NCBI GenBank assembly: GCA_041685355.1
Contig: JAWLFY010000004.1
Span: 12,592 to 76,591, forward strand
Source: JAWLFY01 sp041685355
Lineage (GTDB): Bacteria; Planctomycetota; Planctomycetia; Pirellulales; Pirellulaceae
Reading direction: 5' to 3'
DNA length: 64,000 bases
Of the stretch, positions 9,526 through 17,015 are shown piece by piece. The stretch's first letter is position 1; each line of letters starts with the position of its first letter. Under the pieces are notes generated by a model. It was not told where the DNA came from, did not search any database, and saw only the letters and a program-made list of their open reading frames with translations. A program made the position numbers and the translations under genes.

Positions 9526-10824
9526 CTACCGGGCGGCCGCGAACTCGGGGTGGGTTTCGTCCAAAATCGCTCGGACCGCGACGCGGTCGTCGCGCGACAG
9601 ATGGTCGAAGTCGCCAGTGTCGTCGTCCCCGTCGAGGATCGTCACCAGGCGACCGAGGATTCGTGAGCGGACTTCGTCGGGCAACCCGGCAAAGGCGGGG
9701 GACCGAATCAAGTAGCTGCACGGATGTCGGAAAAGTCGTCGCCGCAAGTCGAGGTCACGGAGCGATCGCCCCTCGGAATCCCGGACGCCGCGTCGGGTGA
9801 ACCCTTCGGCGAACCCGGATGTCCCGGCAACCTCCGCGGTGAGTGGGAACTCGTCGACCATCAACAGGTGACGGAGGACCCGCTCGGCCGCCGCGTCGAT
9901 CCGCCGAGTCGCGCTGTCGCTGATCGTGTCGGGGTCGCGGTCGAGCAACTCGTTCATCTGCGCGGACTGGTGTAGCGCTTCGCGGGTCTCATAGTTGGCC
10001 GCCGCGATCGCGTTGTGCATCTGCGTTTGATGTTCCAGCACCATCAACGCGACCAGGTCGCTGTGTGGGCTCAGGTAGGGGTTCGTGTTAACGAGCCCCT
10101 CGAGGGTGTCCCGGTTCGCGCCGGCGTCGACGTCGGAGACGACCTCGCGGCCCTCTTCGCGGCTGATCACGTTTCCCATGTGTCGCATCTCGCCGTGCGT
10201 CCCGGTGACGTACCACCCGCCCCACCGCTCCGGGAAGGGGCTGGTATGGTCGGTCGTGTACGTCGAGGTACCCAGCATCGGGTAGCCCGCCGCGTCGACG
10301 TGAACGCTTCGAACCAAATACCCGGGGACCCCTTGGGTACGGCTCGACGCGTGACAACTCAGGCATTGTCCCCGGTCGCGAACGATTCGCGGTGGTCGTT
10401 CAGAAGATTGCTCGAGGGAGTAGAAGATCGCGCCTTGTTGTGGGTCGGTCGCGGCAAATTCGAGGACGTCCCCGTTTTGGCACCACCCGACGTAGACGTC
10501 GTCGTTGAAGTAGAGCGCGCGGGGGCGGCGGGGCGAGATCCGATGCAGTTGCAGACTCGTCTTGGAAAACACCAACGTTTGGGAGTCGGCCGGGACGTCG
10601 AGCGCCGCAAGGACCGCAGGCAGATAGCCGTGCTCTTCGTCGTAAGCCAGTTCGATCTCGCCCGCCTCCAAGGCCCCGGAAAGCTTGGCGACGCGATCGT
10701 GGACGTCGGCTCCCAGGTAGTCGATCGGGGGTCGCTCGAACGACGCCGATTGGGTCCACGCGACCGAAGGGAACGCGGAGGCGAGCATCGCGAACAGGGC
10801 GATCACGCTCGGGCGTGCGGTCAC
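9526..10824 (-). CDS. Secreted protein with a single c-type haem motif
   Basis: 432 residues if started at GTG 10824, eight nt after GGAAGG; this gives a clean signal peptide (MTARPSVIALFAMLASAFPSVAW). A single CLSCH motif (residues 154-158) should bind haem covalently in the periplasm. Around it are conserved-looking aromatic and His-rich stretches (SVHVDAAGYPMLG, ERWGGWYVTGTHGEMRHMGN) that could supply the second axial ligand; the C-terminal half is helical. I recognise it only as a member of an uncharacterised family of haem proteins in planctomycetes and relatives, not as a known cytochrome c fold. Its stop is 18 nt from the sbcC stop, and the two genes converge. An 18-bp duplication (10917-10952) lies just upstream. 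Confidence 0.75.
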   Translation of the reverse strand: MTARPSVIALFAMLASAFPSVAWTQSASFERPPIDYLGADVHDRVAKLSGALEAGEIELAYDEEHGYLPAVLAALDVPADSQTLVFSKTSLQLHRISPRRPRALYFNDDVYVGWCQNGDVLEFAATDPQQGAIFYSLEQSSERPPRIVRDRGQCLSCHASSRTQGVPGYLVRSVHVDAAGYPMLGTSTYTTDHTSPFPERWGGWYVTGTHGEMRHMGNVISREEGREVVSDVDAGANRDTLEGLVNTNPYLSPHSDLVALMVLEHQTQMHNAIAAANYETREALHQSAQMNELLDRDPDTISDSATRRIDAAAERVLRHLLMVDEFPLTAEVAGTSGFAEGFTRRGVRDSEGRSLRDLDLRRRLFRHPCSYLIRSPAFAGLPDEVRSRILGRLVTILDGDDDTGDFDHLSRDDRVAVRAILDETHPEFAAAR

Positions 10825-10916
10825 GCGTGGACCTTCCGCCCGTGATCCCCGTCTTTCCGCCCCTGATCCCTCTCCGTGACGTCCGTCCACGCGATCCTTC
10901 CAAGCGAGTCGTTTCC

Positions 10917-10952
10917 GGGGAAGTCGAGTCAGACGGGGAAGTCGAATCAGAA
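10917..10952. repeat. 18-bp tandem duplication upstream of haem-protein gene
   Basis: Two near-identical copies of GGGGAAGTCGA[G/A]TCAGA. They lie between the small gene at 11019 and the haem-protein start at 10824, so they may be untranslated. If translation began further upstream they would encode a basic leader. Confidence 0.75.
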
Positions 10953-11018
10953 ACGTCATGCGTCGGCGTCCCGTCGTGTCGCAATGGGTGATCGGGTCGA
11001 CCCCGACCCGTCCGACAC

Positions 11019-11417
11019 TCACTCTAGCGGATCAATAGCGGACGGCAAGGTCTGCAATTGATCCGTTGCCGGGTTGGGGGGATCGGCGGGGGAGGGGGGG
11101 GCGGTGGATTCGGGCGAGACTTCGCCGTGATGGAGCAGGCGTTGGAGACGGTCCAGTGCGGTGACCATCTCGTTCCACTCGGCAAGCACGGCGAGCGTCG
11201 TCAGTTGTCCGGCGTCGGCTCGATCGAACCCGCGCTCGCTCACGCGAACCTTCGCGTGCAGCACGGCGGCGGGGTGTTCGTCGCCGGTCGACGGCGGGCC
11301 GTCGAGGGGGAAGATTTGCTGCATCGCTTGGTGGACGGCCCAGATCGCCGCCTTGCGGCCCGATTCGGCTTGGACCACCGTTCGCAAAGTCCCCGATTGC
11401 ACGTAGTATTTGCCCAT
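11019..11417 (-). CDS. Conserved hypothetical protein, 132 aa
   Basis: It begins MGKYYVQSGTLRTVVQAES after an AAGGA about nine nt upstream. The N-terminal 40 residues look like a small alpha/beta domain of a kind I associate with short conserved planctomycete proteins. The middle is amphipathic helix (TLAVLAEWNEMVTALDRLQRLL), and the last 30 residues are Pro/Ser-rich and probably disordered. There is no signal peptide or membrane segment, so it should be cytoplasmic. It is followed on the same strand by the haem-protein gene about 195 bp away. No function can be assigned. Confidence 0.65.
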   Translation of the reverse strand: MGKYYVQSGTLRTVVQAESGRKAAIWAVHQAMQQIFPLDGPPSTGDEHPAAVLHAKVRVSERGFDRADAGQLTTLAVLAEWNEMVTALDRLQRLLHHGEVSPESTAPPSPADPPNPATDQLQTLPSAIDPLE

Positions 11418-11588
11418 CGATCACAATCCTTTGGATGAATGCGGGCTGGAACGCCCGCGGTCGTTCGGCATGGCGGACGATCCGCCTGCGTGATCAGTTA
11501 TCGCGGATCCCGCGACAAGTCTGGTCACGCCGGAGAACAATTTCGGATCGAACCTGTTTCGTACTTGGCAACTCGTTTCGGATCGAAG

Positions 11589-12971
11589 ATGGCGACCGAC
11601 GACACGACGGTGATCATCGGCGGGGGGTTGGCGGGGCTGACGTGCGCCGTCCGGCTCGCGAGTGCCGGGAACCGTTCGGTTCAGGTGATCGAGGCGACCG
11701 ATCGGGTCGGGGGCCGGGTGCGGACCGACCACGTCGACGGGTACACGTTGGATCACGGGTTCCAGGTATTGTTGACGGCGTATCCCGCGTGCCGCGAGTG
11801 GCTTGATTACGACGCCCTTCGGCTACGTCGGTTTGAACCGGGGGCGTTAATCCGCCAATCGGGGCGGTTTCAGGTTTTGGGTGACCCTTGGCGTCGGCCG
11901 GCTGACGCGTTGGCGACGTTTCGGAACCGGGTCGGCACGTTGGGGGACAAGCTTCGCGTCGCCGCTCTCCGTCGCGATTCCCGGCGGGGAACGTTAGGCG
12001 AGCTTTATACACGCGGTCAAACCACCACCGAACGGCGACTCCGCGACGCAGGATTCAGCACGCGTTTTATCGACCAGTTTTTCCGGCCGTTTCTCGGCGG
12101 GGTGTATCTCGACGAGTCGCTCGATTGTCCGAGCCGGATGCTCGAGTTCGTATTCCGGATGTTTGCGTCGGGTGACGTCGCGGTCCCGGCGGACGGGATG
12201 GGGGCGATCCCGCGTCAGCTCGCCGAGCGGCTGCCAACCGGTTCGCTTCGGCTGCGTTCGACGGTCACGTCGATCGGTTACCGCACGCCGGCCGAGAACG
12301 ATCGGCCGAGCGGGGCTGGGGCATCCGTGGACGGGCCGCGGATTCGAGTCGCGTTGGCGTCGGGCGACCGAATCGACGCGGCTCGGGTGGTGTTGGCGAC
12401 CGAGAGCGACACGGCGGCGCGGTTGTTGGGGGACGACGCGATCGCCACGCCGTGGTCGGGGACGACGAACTTTTATTACGCTGCCGACGCGCCGCCCGAC
12501 GGACGGCGGATGTTGATCCTTCGCGGGGACGAGTCGGGACCGATCGGGACGGCGGTCGTCGTCAGCAACGTCGCGCCGGAGTACGCGCCGCCAGGAAAAT
12601 CGCTCGTTTCGGTGAGTATCGATGCGGGGGAGCACGACCCGGAAACGGGGGACGTTGAAGAGCTCGACCGCCGCGTCCGTGAACAGTTGGCGGGGTGGTT
12701 CGACGAGTCCGCCCGTTCGTGGCGCCGGCTGGGAACGTTTCGGGTCCCTTACGGTTTACCGCGGCTCGAGTTGGACCCGGTCGAGCTTCCGGTCGAGCGG
12801 TCGCGGTTGGGGGACCGGGAAGTCCCACCAGGAACACTGTATGTTTGTGGCGATTACCGTGAAACGCCCAGCATTCAAGGGGCAATGAATAGCGGGCTTC
12901 GCGTCGCCGACGCGATCCTTCGAACGCCCTCAAGTAATGTCGCCACCGGAGGCCCACTCGCCGATGTTTGA
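11589..12971 (+). CDS. FAD-dependent amine oxidase/protoporphyrinogen oxidase-like protein
   Basis: 460 residues from ATG 11589. The N-terminal Rossmann dinucleotide fold reads TVIIGGGLAGLTCAVRL (GxGxxG at 11-16), followed by the second FAD signature DRVGGRVRT (residues 38-46). The C-terminal FAD contact is TLYVCGDYRETPSIQGAMNSG. This is the flavin-containing amine oxidase superfamily, which includes protoporphyrinogen oxidase, phytoene desaturase and monoamine oxidase. Overlap with hemB makes a haem-pathway role attractive, but the middle of the protein does not let me call it HemG/HemY. A role in carotenoid or quinone metabolism remains possible. The gene overlaps the next start by eight nt. 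Confidence 0.8.
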   Translation: MATDDTTVIIGGGLAGLTCAVRLASAGNRSVQVIEATDRVGGRVRTDHVDGYTLDHGFQVLLTAYPACREWLDYDALRLRRFEPGALIRQSGRFQVLGDPWRRPADALATFRNRVGTLGDKLRVAALRRDSRRGTLGELYTRGQTTTERRLRDAGFSTRFIDQFFRPFLGGVYLDESLDCPSRMLEFVFRMFASGDVAVPADGMGAIPRQLAERLPTGSLRLRSTVTSIGYRTPAENDRPSGAGASVDGPRIRVALASGDRIDAARVVLATESDTAARLLGDDAIATPWSGTTNFYYAADAPPDGRRMLILRGDESGPIGTAVVVSNVAPEYAPPGKSLVSVSIDAGEHDPETGDVEELDRRVREQLAGWFDESARSWRRLGTFRVPYGLPRLELDPVELPVERSRLGDREVPPGTLYVCGDYRETPSIQGAMNSGLRVADAILRTPSSNVATGGPLADV

Positions 12972-13971
12972 ATTCGCCCGCGGCCCCTACCCGGCAACAC
13001 GGATGCGCCGCGTCCGGCGTCACGACTGGTCGCGCCGGATGGTGTCGGAAAGCCGGCTCGCTGTCGACGATTTGATTTGGCCGCTGTTCGTATTTGACGG
13101 GACGGGGACGGAGCCGGTCGAGAGTTTGCCGGGGGTCGACCGACTTGGGACCGACCGGGTCGTCGTCGCGGCCGAGCGGGCGTGTGGGTTGGGGATCCCG
13201 GCGATCGCGTTGTTCCCGGTGACCGACCCGAGTTTGAAAACGGAAGACGCCCGCGAGGCGGTCAACCCGGAGAACTTGGTGTGCCGGACCGTCGCGGCGA
13301 TCCGCGAGCGGGTCGGTGACCGCGTGGGGATCTTGTGCGATGTCGCGCTGGACCCTTATAGCAGCCACGGCCAGGACGGGTTGGTCCGCGACGGCGACGT
13401 GGTCAACGACGAAACCGTCCGCGTTCTATGCCGACAAGCGGTGGTGCAGGCGGACGCCGGGTGCGACATCATTGCCCCGAGCGACATGATGGACGGGCGG
13501 GTCGGGGCGATCCGCACGGCGCTCGACGCCGCTGGCCACGACGGGGTTCAAATCATGTCGTACGCGGCGAAGTTCGCCAGCGCGTTCTACGGCCCGTTCC
13601 GCGATGCGGTCGGGTCCGCCGGAAACCTCGGGGGCGGTAGCAAGAAGAGCTACCAACAATCGCCGCCGCAATCGGACGAGGCGTTACACGAGGTCGCACT
13701 CGACTTGGCCGAGGGGGCCGATTCGGTGATGGTCAAGCCGGGGATGCCTTACCTCGATGTGATCCGCCGCGTGAAGTCGACCTTCGGGGTCCCGACGTTC
13801 GCGTATCAGGTGAGTGGGGAGTACGCGATGCTTGCTGCCGCTGCCCAGAACGGCTGGCTCGACCGACGCGCGGTGGTGCTCGAAAGTTTGCTGGGGTTCA
13901 AGCGGGCCGGTGCCGACGGCATCCTCACGTACTTCGCGGCGGAGGCGGCGCAGTGGCTGAGCGAGTCTTGA
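12964..13971 (+). CDS. hemB: Delta-aminolevulinic acid dehydratase (porphobilinogen synthase)
   Basis: 335 residues. It condenses two 5-aminolevulinate molecules to porphobilinogen, the second common step of haem synthesis, in the cytoplasm. The two Schiff-base lysines are visible: SYAAKFASAFYGP (Lys203) and DSVMVKPG (Lys258). The metal-site segment reads CDVALDPYSSHGQDG, so the cysteines of Zn-dependent enzymes are replaced by Ala/Asp as in the Mg-dependent (Pseudomonas-type) class. The ATG at 12964 is preferred because GGAGG lies 11 nt upstream and the family starts about here; an ATG at 12937 would add nine residues. It overlaps the oxidase upstream and the methyltransferase downstream, so the three form one transcription unit. 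Confidence 0.95.
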   Translation: MFEFARGPYPATRMRRVRRHDWSRRMVSESRLAVDDLIWPLFVFDGTGTEPVESLPGVDRLGTDRVVVAAERACGLGIPAIALFPVTDPSLKTEDAREAVNPENLVCRTVAAIRERVGDRVGILCDVALDPYSSHGQDGLVRDGDVVNDETVRVLCRQAVVQADAGCDIIAPSDMMDGRVGAIRTALDAAGHDGVQIMSYAAKFASAFYGPFRDAVGSAGNLGGGSKKSYQQSPPQSDEALHEVALDLAEGADSVMVKPGMPYLDVIRRVKSTFGVPTFAYQVSGEYAMLAAAAQNGWLDRRAVVLESLLGFKRAGADGILTYFAAEAAQWLSES

Positions 13972-14657
13972 CAGCCGGGCCGAGCGACGAGGCGGACGTC
14001 CCGTTCGCTTGGAAGTGGGAACGGACGCCGATCGCGGGCCAAACTTGGCGGCTCGCCGTCGCGGCGGACCCCGACGGGATGTTGATCGAGGCGTGTGAGC
14101 GTCAGGACGCGGGGGAGACCGACGTGATCGACCCGTTTTGGGCGACGACCTGGCGAGCCGCGTCGGGGCTCGACCGTTTCCTCGAGGGCGTGCCGCTGGA
14201 AGGGACACGTGTACTCGAACTCGGATGTGGGACCGGTCACGCCGGGATCGCGGCAGTCCTCCGCGGTGCCCAGGTCGTGCTGACCGACGGCGTCAACGAT
14301 CCGTTGAAGCTGGTCCGGATGAGTGTCTCGCGGCTGCGTGATCGGTGCCGCGTCGAACGGTTGCGGTTCGGCATCGACCGGCTCGACGATCCCCCCTTCC
14401 CGCTGATCTTGGGGAGCGATGTCACGTACCTGCGATCACTTTGGCCCGAGCTCGACCGTGCCCTCCACGACCACTTGGCCGACGGCGGACAGGTCTTGCT
14501 GAGCGACCCGTTTCGGATCATCGCGAACGAGTTTCGAGAATGGATCCGCGGGCGAGGTTGGCGATACGAAGAACACGCGGTCTCGCTGGACGACGACCCG
14601 CGTCACCCGATCCGTGTGATGAGGTTAACGCGGTCCTCAAAGACAGGTCGAAGTTGA
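13953..14657 (+). CDS. SAM-dependent methyltransferase (protein N-methyltransferase-like)
   Basis: 234 residues from GTG 13953, which overlaps the end of hemB by 19 nt and follows GGAGGCG. The SAM-binding glycine-rich motif is RVLELGCGTGHAGIAA, followed by VVLTDG and ILGSDVTYLRSLWPEL. This arrangement matches the small seven-beta-strand methyltransferases of the METTL21/ETFBKMT type (Pfam Methyltransf_16), which usually modify lysines of proteins. A target cannot be deduced, and co-transcription with hemB does not prove a link to haem. Confidence 0.8.
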   Translation: MAERVLTAGPSDEADVPFAWKWERTPIAGQTWRLAVAADPDGMLIEACERQDAGETDVIDPFWATTWRAASGLDRFLEGVPLEGTRVLELGCGTGHAGIAAVLRGAQVVLTDGVNDPLKLVRMSVSRLRDRCRVERLRFGIDRLDDPPFPLILGSDVTYLRSLWPELDRALHDHLADGGQVLLSDPFRIIANEFREWIRGRGWRYEEHAVSLDDDPRHPIRVMRLTRSSKTGRS

Positions 14658-14715
14658 AGAGGGGGGCTGTCGATGGCGACACGCCGGATGGTCGAGCTGC
14701 CGATGGGCGACCTGC

Positions 14716-15234
14716 TCAAGCCGATGCGGGTGCCGTCTCCTCGGTGATTGCCGTCTCCTCAGTGAGTAGACGCGCTTCGGTCTCGTCGACGCGGTCGTGG
14801 TCCGGCGTCCGGAACGCGGCACGCCCCGGGGCATGTTGCGTGACCAGCTCGGTCCCGGCGATGTAGCACGCTTCGGTCACCCGCCGACAACTGACGACAC
14901 GGACCTCAACCCAGAACGTCTTGAGCACCGCCCGGACGATCTCTTCCGGGTAAAGCTGCATCGGGGTGATAAGCCCTACCCCGCGCCGTGACAGGTCGCG
15001 GGTGTAGATCCCGACCGGGCGTCGGTCGCGGGGGAATGCCGGCAACGGTCGCTCGAACCAGAGCAACGCCGGCGTGCGGACGTTCATCCGCTGATGCCGA
15101 CGGCGGTCGTCGTGGCACGAGGACGCGATCCCCTTCTCATGAAAGAAGTCGTCCCACTCGGGGGGTAGCCGGATTTGCCAATCGATCGCTCGGATCAGTG
15201 CGGCAAATCCTGCTGAATAATCGAAGACCAACAT
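14716..15234 (-). CDS. PilZ-domain (c-di-GMP receptor) protein
   Basis: 172 residues, no signal peptide. The PilZ signatures are both present: the arginine motif RRRHQR (44-49) and D-x-S-x-x-G as DLSRRG (80-85), on a beta-barrel of about 100 residues. Such domains bind cyclic di-GMP and pass the signal to motility, exopolysaccharide or cell-surface machinery. The start overlaps the end of the upstream HD-GYP gene by 40 nt, so a c-di-GMP receptor and a probable c-di-GMP hydrolase are made from one mRNA. The acidic C-terminal tail TEETAITEETAPASA comes from an 18-bp tandem duplication (14732-14766). Confidence 0.85.
   Translation of the reverse strand: MLVFDYSAGFAALIRAIDWQIRLPPEWDDFFHEKGIASSCHDDRRRHQRMNVRTPALLWFERPLPAFPRDRRPVGIYTRDLSRRGVGLITPMQLYPEEIVRAVLKTFWVEVRVVSCRRVTEACYIAGTELVTQHAPGRAAFRTPDHDRVDETEARLLTEETAITEETAPASA
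14732..14766. repeat. 18-bp tandem duplication at 3' end of the PilZ gene
   Basis: Two copies of GCCGTCTCCTC[G/A]GTGA separated by an 18-bp period, in frame, encoding repeated TEETA near the C-terminus. Confidence 0.8.
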
Positions 15235-16148
15235 CGGAGTACCTCGGGGTCGAACGCGGTGCCACTGTCTCGTTCCATTAACTCGATCGCCTGTCGGCGA
15301 GGCATCGGAGCGCGGTACGGCCGGTGGCTGGTCAACGCCTCGTAGACGTCAACGACCGCGCAGATCTTGGCCCACGGATGGATTTCGTCACCGACCACAC
15401 CGGTCGGGTACCCTTTCCCGTCGATCCGCTCGTGGTGTTGGTACACCATCATCAGCTGGCCCTCGTTCAGGTCTTCGCGGTGTGCCAAGCGGCGGAACCC
15501 GATCACCGGATGCGTCTTAATCGTCCGGTGTTCCTCTTCGTCCAGCCGACCCGGCTTGCCGAGGATTCGGTCCGGGATTTCCAGTTTTCCTAAGTCGTGC
15601 AGCAGCCCGCCGATCGTCAGTCGCTGGAGATCCGCCGCGTCGGTCCCCATTTCCGCCGCCAAGATCGCCGCGTAGAACGAGACGTTCGCGACGTGGGTAA
15701 AGGTCGCGTAATCGTGGTGCATGACGCGGAACAGGTCGCCGGCGGTGAACTGGTCATTCGAGACGATCTCCGCCGCCATCGCACCGAGCTCGGTGATGGC
15801 ACCGACCATTTGATCGGTGTCGTTCGCCCGGAAGGAGTTGGCGAGGACGTCTCGGACGACAGCGTTCATCGCCTCGACACGCGCCGACATTGTCGCCCCC
15901 TCGGGGCAGTCGGTCGCCAGATCCCGTAGGTAGTCTTGGAATCGCTCACGGGACCGGCGGGTGATATACAGCTCATTAACGCCGCGTTGCCGCAGCCGTT
16001 CAATTTCTCCCGGCCCGATCGGGAAATCGCGGCCAAGGAACAACACGTACTTTGACTCGGCCTCGTCTTTGCGATAAAGGTCGAGCCCGACGTTCGTGTC
16101 GGGGACGAGCGTGCTGAGGCTGATCGGTAGGTAGTCGGTTTCTGACAT
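15195..16148 (-). CDS. HD-GYP domain protein, probable c-di-GMP phosphodiesterase
   Basis: 317 residues, cytoplasmic. The N-terminal 110 residues form a small regulatory domain (VLFLGRDFPIGPGEIERL ... ELYITRR) often found before HD-GYP domains. The catalytic domain carries GLLHDLGKLEIP (His184-Asp185), His213, His238-His239 and the GYP motif HHERIDGKGYP, then Asp267 (VVDVYEALTSHRPYR). All metal ligands expected for hydrolysis of cyclic di-GMP appear intact. The downstream overlapping gene encodes a PilZ receptor, so the pair can degrade and sense the same second messenger. No membrane segments or receiver domain are present. Confidence 0.92.
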   Translation of the reverse strand: MSETDYLPISLSTLVPDTNVGLDLYRKDEAESKYVLFLGRDFPIGPGEIERLRQRGVNELYITRRSRERFQDYLRDLATDCPEGATMSARVEAMNAVVRDVLANSFRANDTDQMVGAITELGAMAAEIVSNDQFTAGDLFRVMHHDYATFTHVANVSFYAAILAAEMGTDAADLQRLTIGGLLHDLGKLEIPDRILGKPGRLDEEEHRTIKTHPVIGFRRLAHREDLNEGQLMMVYQHHERIDGKGYPTGVVGDEIHPWAKICAVVDVYEALTSHRPYRAPMPRRQAIELMERDSGTAFDPEVLRCWSSIIQQDLPH

Positions 16149-16315
16149 GACTGCGGGTCGAGATCCGAAAGGCGTCGGACGCTGGGTTTCGACCCGCCTC
16201 CGGAAAATGTTAGGCCCGACATCTAAGTTGGGGGCTCAAGCCCGTTGGTTTGAATCGGTGACTTGCGGCGGCGGTTGATAGAATCGGACCAACCCAAACG
16301 ACGCGACATGCCACA

Positions 16316-16966
16316 ATGAATACCAACGATCCCGATCCGTCTCGAAGTCCGGCCCAACCCCCGTTTGCGGGCCGCCCCCAATTCTCTGACCGAGCCCAGT
16401 CCCCAGGGCAAGCCCCGTCGCCCAGATCCGACCGGGCACCGGATTCCCACCGGCCCCCGCTTCTGGACGAACCGGGGCATCATCGACACGACGTGCACTC
16501 GATTCGTGTCGCCGTGATCACCGTCAGCGACACCCGGGAGTTAGCGGAAGACCGCAGCGGCGACGAGGCGGTTCGGCTGCTACGTCAGGCCGGACACCGG
16601 GTCGTCGAACGGACGATCACGACCGACGACCCGGAGCGGTTGGCAAATTGCCTAAGGGAACTGCTCGAACGGGACGACGTTGACGCGATCGTCACGACCG
16701 GCGGGACCGGGATCGCGCCCCGAGACCGGACACCCGAGGTCGTTGCGGCCGCGATGGAGGTCGAGATCCCGGGCTTTGGCGAATCGTTTCGGGCGGTTTC
16801 GGCGGAGGAAATCGGCCCGCGGGCGATGCTCAGCCGGGCGATCGCCGGACGTGTCGGCGATCGGCTCGTGTTCACCTTACCCGGGTCGACCGGAGCCGTT
16901 CGTACCGGACTGAGCCGCTGCGTGATCCCGATTCTTGCCCACGCCGTCGGTCTCGTGCGACCGTGA
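16316..16966 (+). CDS. moaB: Molybdenum cofactor biosynthesis protein MoaB/MogA
   Basis: 216 residues. The core (from about residue 62) is a MoaB/MogA fold: VAVITVSDTR (65-74), the molybdopterin-binding TTGGTGIAPRD (127-137) and LPGST (188-192). The family adenylates molybdopterin or binds it during molybdenum/tungsten cofactor synthesis. The first 60 residues are a Pro/Ser/His-rich extension that the family lacks and are probably disordered, or the true start lies further in. No other moa/moe gene is present. Confidence 0.88.
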   Translation: MNTNDPDPSRSPAQPPFAGRPQFSDRAQSPGQAPSPRSDRAPDSHRPPLLDEPGHHRHDVHSIRVAVITVSDTRELAEDRSGDEAVRLLRQAGHRVVERTITTDDPERLANCLRELLERDDVDAIVTTGGTGIAPRDRTPEVVAAAMEVEIPGFGESFRAVSAEEIGPRAMLSRAIAGRVGDRLVFTLPGSTGAVRTGLSRCVIPILAHAVGLVRP

Positions 16967-17015
16967 ACCTGGCTTCGTATCCGCAAAAGGTCTGGCTCTC
17001 TTTTCGGCTCGGCTC

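Noticed and set aside
16215..16265. Possible tRNA from a GGTTTGAATC-like T-loop
   Set aside because: No matching acceptor, D-arm or anticodon arm could be folded around it.
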